Below, piece by piece: positions 62,557 to 64,000 of a stretch of 64,000 nt of DNA. Source of the DNA: Halarchaeum nitratireducens (lineage in GTDB: Archaea > Halobacteriota > Halobacteria > Halobacteriales > Halobacteriaceae); contig NZ_BMOQ01000001.1 in the NCBI RefSeq assembly GCF_014647155.1, forward strand, positions 1 through 64,000, in the 5' to 3' direction. The translations under genes and the position numbers were made by a program. The notes below the pieces were generated by a model. The model searched no databases and had not been told where the DNA came from. It saw only the letters and a program-made list of their open reading frames with translations. Each line of letters opens with the position of its first letter. Position 1 is the stretch's first letter.

Positions 62557-63668
62557 TCCCCCGTCGCCTCCGCGATGAGGGTCGCCCCGCCCGCGTCCGC
62601 GAGGTCGGCGGCGAGCTCGCGCGCCTCGCGCGCGTAGTCGTCGAGGTCGAGTTCGCGCGTCTCCGTCACCGCGCTCGTCCCGTCCGCCGAGTAGACCTGC
62701 ACGTCCGTGCGCACGACCTCGCCCTGCAGGAACGCGTGGACGCCGATCGGCGCGATACAGCCGCCTCCGAGCGCTTCGAGGACGATGCGCTCGACCGTCG
62801 TCTCGACGCGCGAGCGCGGGTGATCGAGGGCCGACTGGATCGCCTCCGCGACCTCCGTCCCCTCGCGCGCCGTCACCGCGAGCGCGCCCTGCCCCGGCGC
62901 GGGGACGAACTCGCCCGTCGGGAGGTCGACGAGATTCACGCCGTGCGCCAACCCCGAGCGTTCGAGCCCGGCGCGCGCGAGCACGATCGCGTCGTACTCG
63001 GTGTCGACCTCGCGCCCGAGCGCCCGCTTCTCCAGTTCCGTGAGCGAGTCGAACCACGACTCGACCGTCTCCTCGTACTCCCGCTCGACCTCCTCGGGAT
63101 CTTCTCCCTCCGCCGTCTCCGCGCGCTCACGCTCCGCTTGGTACGTCTCCTCGGCCTCCCGGCGCGCCTCGTGCTCGGCCTGCAGGTGCGTCGCCAGCAG
63201 CTTCTCGACGCGCGTGTCGACGTTCCCGCGGAGGCCAGCCACCTCCAAGTCCGGTCGGTGCGCGCGGATTTGCGCACCCCGCCGCATGCTCGACGTCCCG
63301 ACGACCGCGCCCTCCGGCAGGTCGTCGAACGCGGTGCCGTCGGGCGTCACGAGGGCGTCGCCGGCGCTCGCCCGTCGCGGGACCGCCGCGACGACGAGGT
63401 CCTCGGGCATCTCCGTCGGCACGTCCTTCATCGAGTGGACCGCGGCGTCCACGTCGCCCTCGAGCACGCGCTCGTCGAGCGCGCGGACGAACGCGCCCGT
63501 CCGCCCGAGGTCCGCGATGCGCTCGTCCGTGATCCGATCGCCCTCGGTCTCGACCTCGACGAGGTCGACGTCGTGGCGTCGCTCCTCTAAGGCGGCCTCG
63601 ATCTCGCCCGCCTGGCGTAGCGCCAGCGACGACCCCCGCGTCGCCAGCCGAATGGACTCCTCTCGCAT
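62553..63668 (-). CDS. hemC: Porphobilinogen deaminase (hydroxymethylbilane synthase)
   Basis: Polymerises four porphobilinogens. 371 residues, longer than the usual 300-320. Start RLATRGSSLALRQAGEIEAAL, then HSMKDVPTEMPEDL, GTSSMRRGAQIRAHRPDLE and LRGNVDTRVEKLLA. A charged, helical insert of about 65 residues comes before YDAIVLARAGLERSG, followed by PAPGQGALAVTAR. The dipyrromethane cofactor cysteine is in ALGGGCIAPIGVHAF. ATG at 63668. It overlaps cobA. Confidence 0.96.
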   Translation of the reverse strand: MREESIRLATRGSSLALRQAGEIEAALEERRHDVDLVEVETEGDRITDERIADLGRTGAFVRALDERVLEGDVDAAVHSMKDVPTEMPEDLVVAAVPRRASAGDALVTPDGTAFDDLPEGAVVGTSSMRRGAQIRAHRPDLEVAGLRGNVDTRVEKLLATHLQAEHEARREAEETYQAERERAETAEGEDPEEVEREYEETVESWFDSLTELEKRALGREVDTEYDAIVLARAGLERSGLAHGVNLVDLPTGEFVPAPGQGALAVTAREGTEVAEAIQSALDHPRSRVETTVERIVLEALGGGCIAPIGVHAFLQGEVVRTDVQVYSADGTSAVTETRELDLDDYAREARELAADLADAGGATLIAEATGE

Positions 63669-63737
63669 ACTCTCTCTTCCGATACGCGTCCTGAAACCCC
63701 CTTCGGACCGCCGATCAGTACGCGACCCGACGGTCGC

Positions 63738-64000
63738 TCACAGCGCGTCCCGGTAGGCCTCGATCGTCTTCTCGACGTCCGTCGCCGTGTGGGCGTCCGA
63801 GACGAACTGCGATTCGAACTGGTTCTGCGAGAGCATGACCCCTGCTTCGAGCATCTGCGGGCGGAAGACGCGGTTCCAGCGCTGGACGTTCGCGCGCCCG
63901 ACGGCCGCGCCGTTCCGCGGCGCCTCGCCGTCGCGCGTGAAGACGACCTTGAACATCGAGTCCGTCCCGACGACGCTGTACTCCGGGGCGTGCTCCGCGA
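63738..64000 (-). CDS. hemL: Glutamate-1-semialdehyde 2,1-aminomutase, C-terminal part
   Basis: The reading frame enters from beyond the window (about 87 C-terminal residues visible: [47 protein letters not shown] and [14 protein letters not shown]-type end). It makes 5-aminolevulinate from glutamate-1-semialdehyde, the entry to tetrapyrroles, and lies 69 nt upstream of hemC in the same direction. The PLP lysine region is outside the window. The 5' end is missing. Confidence 0.9.
   Translation of the reverse strand, partial: AEHAPEYSVVGTDSMFKVVFTRDGEAPRNGAAVGRANVQRWNRVFRPQMLEAGVMLSQNQFESQFVSDAHTATDVEKTIEAYRDAL

Overview
The window is a strongly GC-rich stretch of a halophilic archaeon's chromosome (class Halobacteria). 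The evidence is the acidic, Asp/Glu-rich proteome, archaeal core genes (PolD large subunit, Hel308, Hef, XPD, Srp54, KEOPS Cgi121, archaeal IMP cyclohydrolase PurO), the LysW/ArgX arginine route, a bacterial-type NAD-dependent DNA ligase as found in haloarchaea, and mostly leaderless genes whose TATA-like boxes lie 26-31 nt upstream of the start codon. I cannot name the genus from sequence alone.

Layout. 1-240: tail of an rRNA operon (probable 23S 3' end, then a clear 5S). 534-10132: purO, tRNA-Gln(CUG), cgi121-hel308, a ferredoxin, malate dehydrogenase, a universal stress protein and hef. 10179-22055: cation efflux protein, small phosphoesterase, threonine aldolase, M29 aminopeptidase, an actin-superfamily (salactin-like) ATPase next to a membrane protein, tRNA-Arg(UCU), UPF0200/UPF0201, a split MgtE pair and an MFS transporter. 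22072-26279: srp54 and ligA, separated by a 0.5-kb non-coding gap with a twice-repeated hairpin. 26386-33055: amino-acid genes metY-metX, serB, serA, thrC. 33634-41722: arginine genes in two same-strand blocks, argW-argX-argC-argD-argE-argF and argG-argH; argB (the kinase step) is missing from its usual place. 42034-54708: 2H phosphoesterase, dehydrogenase, XPD helicase, dolichol-kinase-like protein, glyS, CBS protein, PPC protein and polC. 54755-57588: a dat-ddc pair for 1,3-diaminopropane without siderophore synthetase genes. 57766-64000: redox/Fe-S and small conserved genes, a RecJ-like DHH protein, and the tetrapyrrole block hemL-hemC-cobA-hemD.

How the genes work together. The window is mainly housekeeping: replication and repair (hel308, hef, ligA, XPD, polC, RecJ-like), amino-acid synthesis (Met, Ser, Thr, Arg) and tetrapyrrole synthesis. 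Three replication/repair proteins (Hel308, Hef, PolC) each carry a PCNA-binding type Q-x-x-[LI]-x-D-F motif. I see no CRISPR array, no intact transposase, no prophage and no obvious defence island. The most unusual points are the absent argB, a degenerate active-site motif in the actin-like ATPase, palindrome-rich elements that fill gaps downstream of genes, a 48-bp tandem duplication across two convergent gene ends, a frameshifted HTH_10 regulator remnant, and a possible translationally coupled leader ORF.
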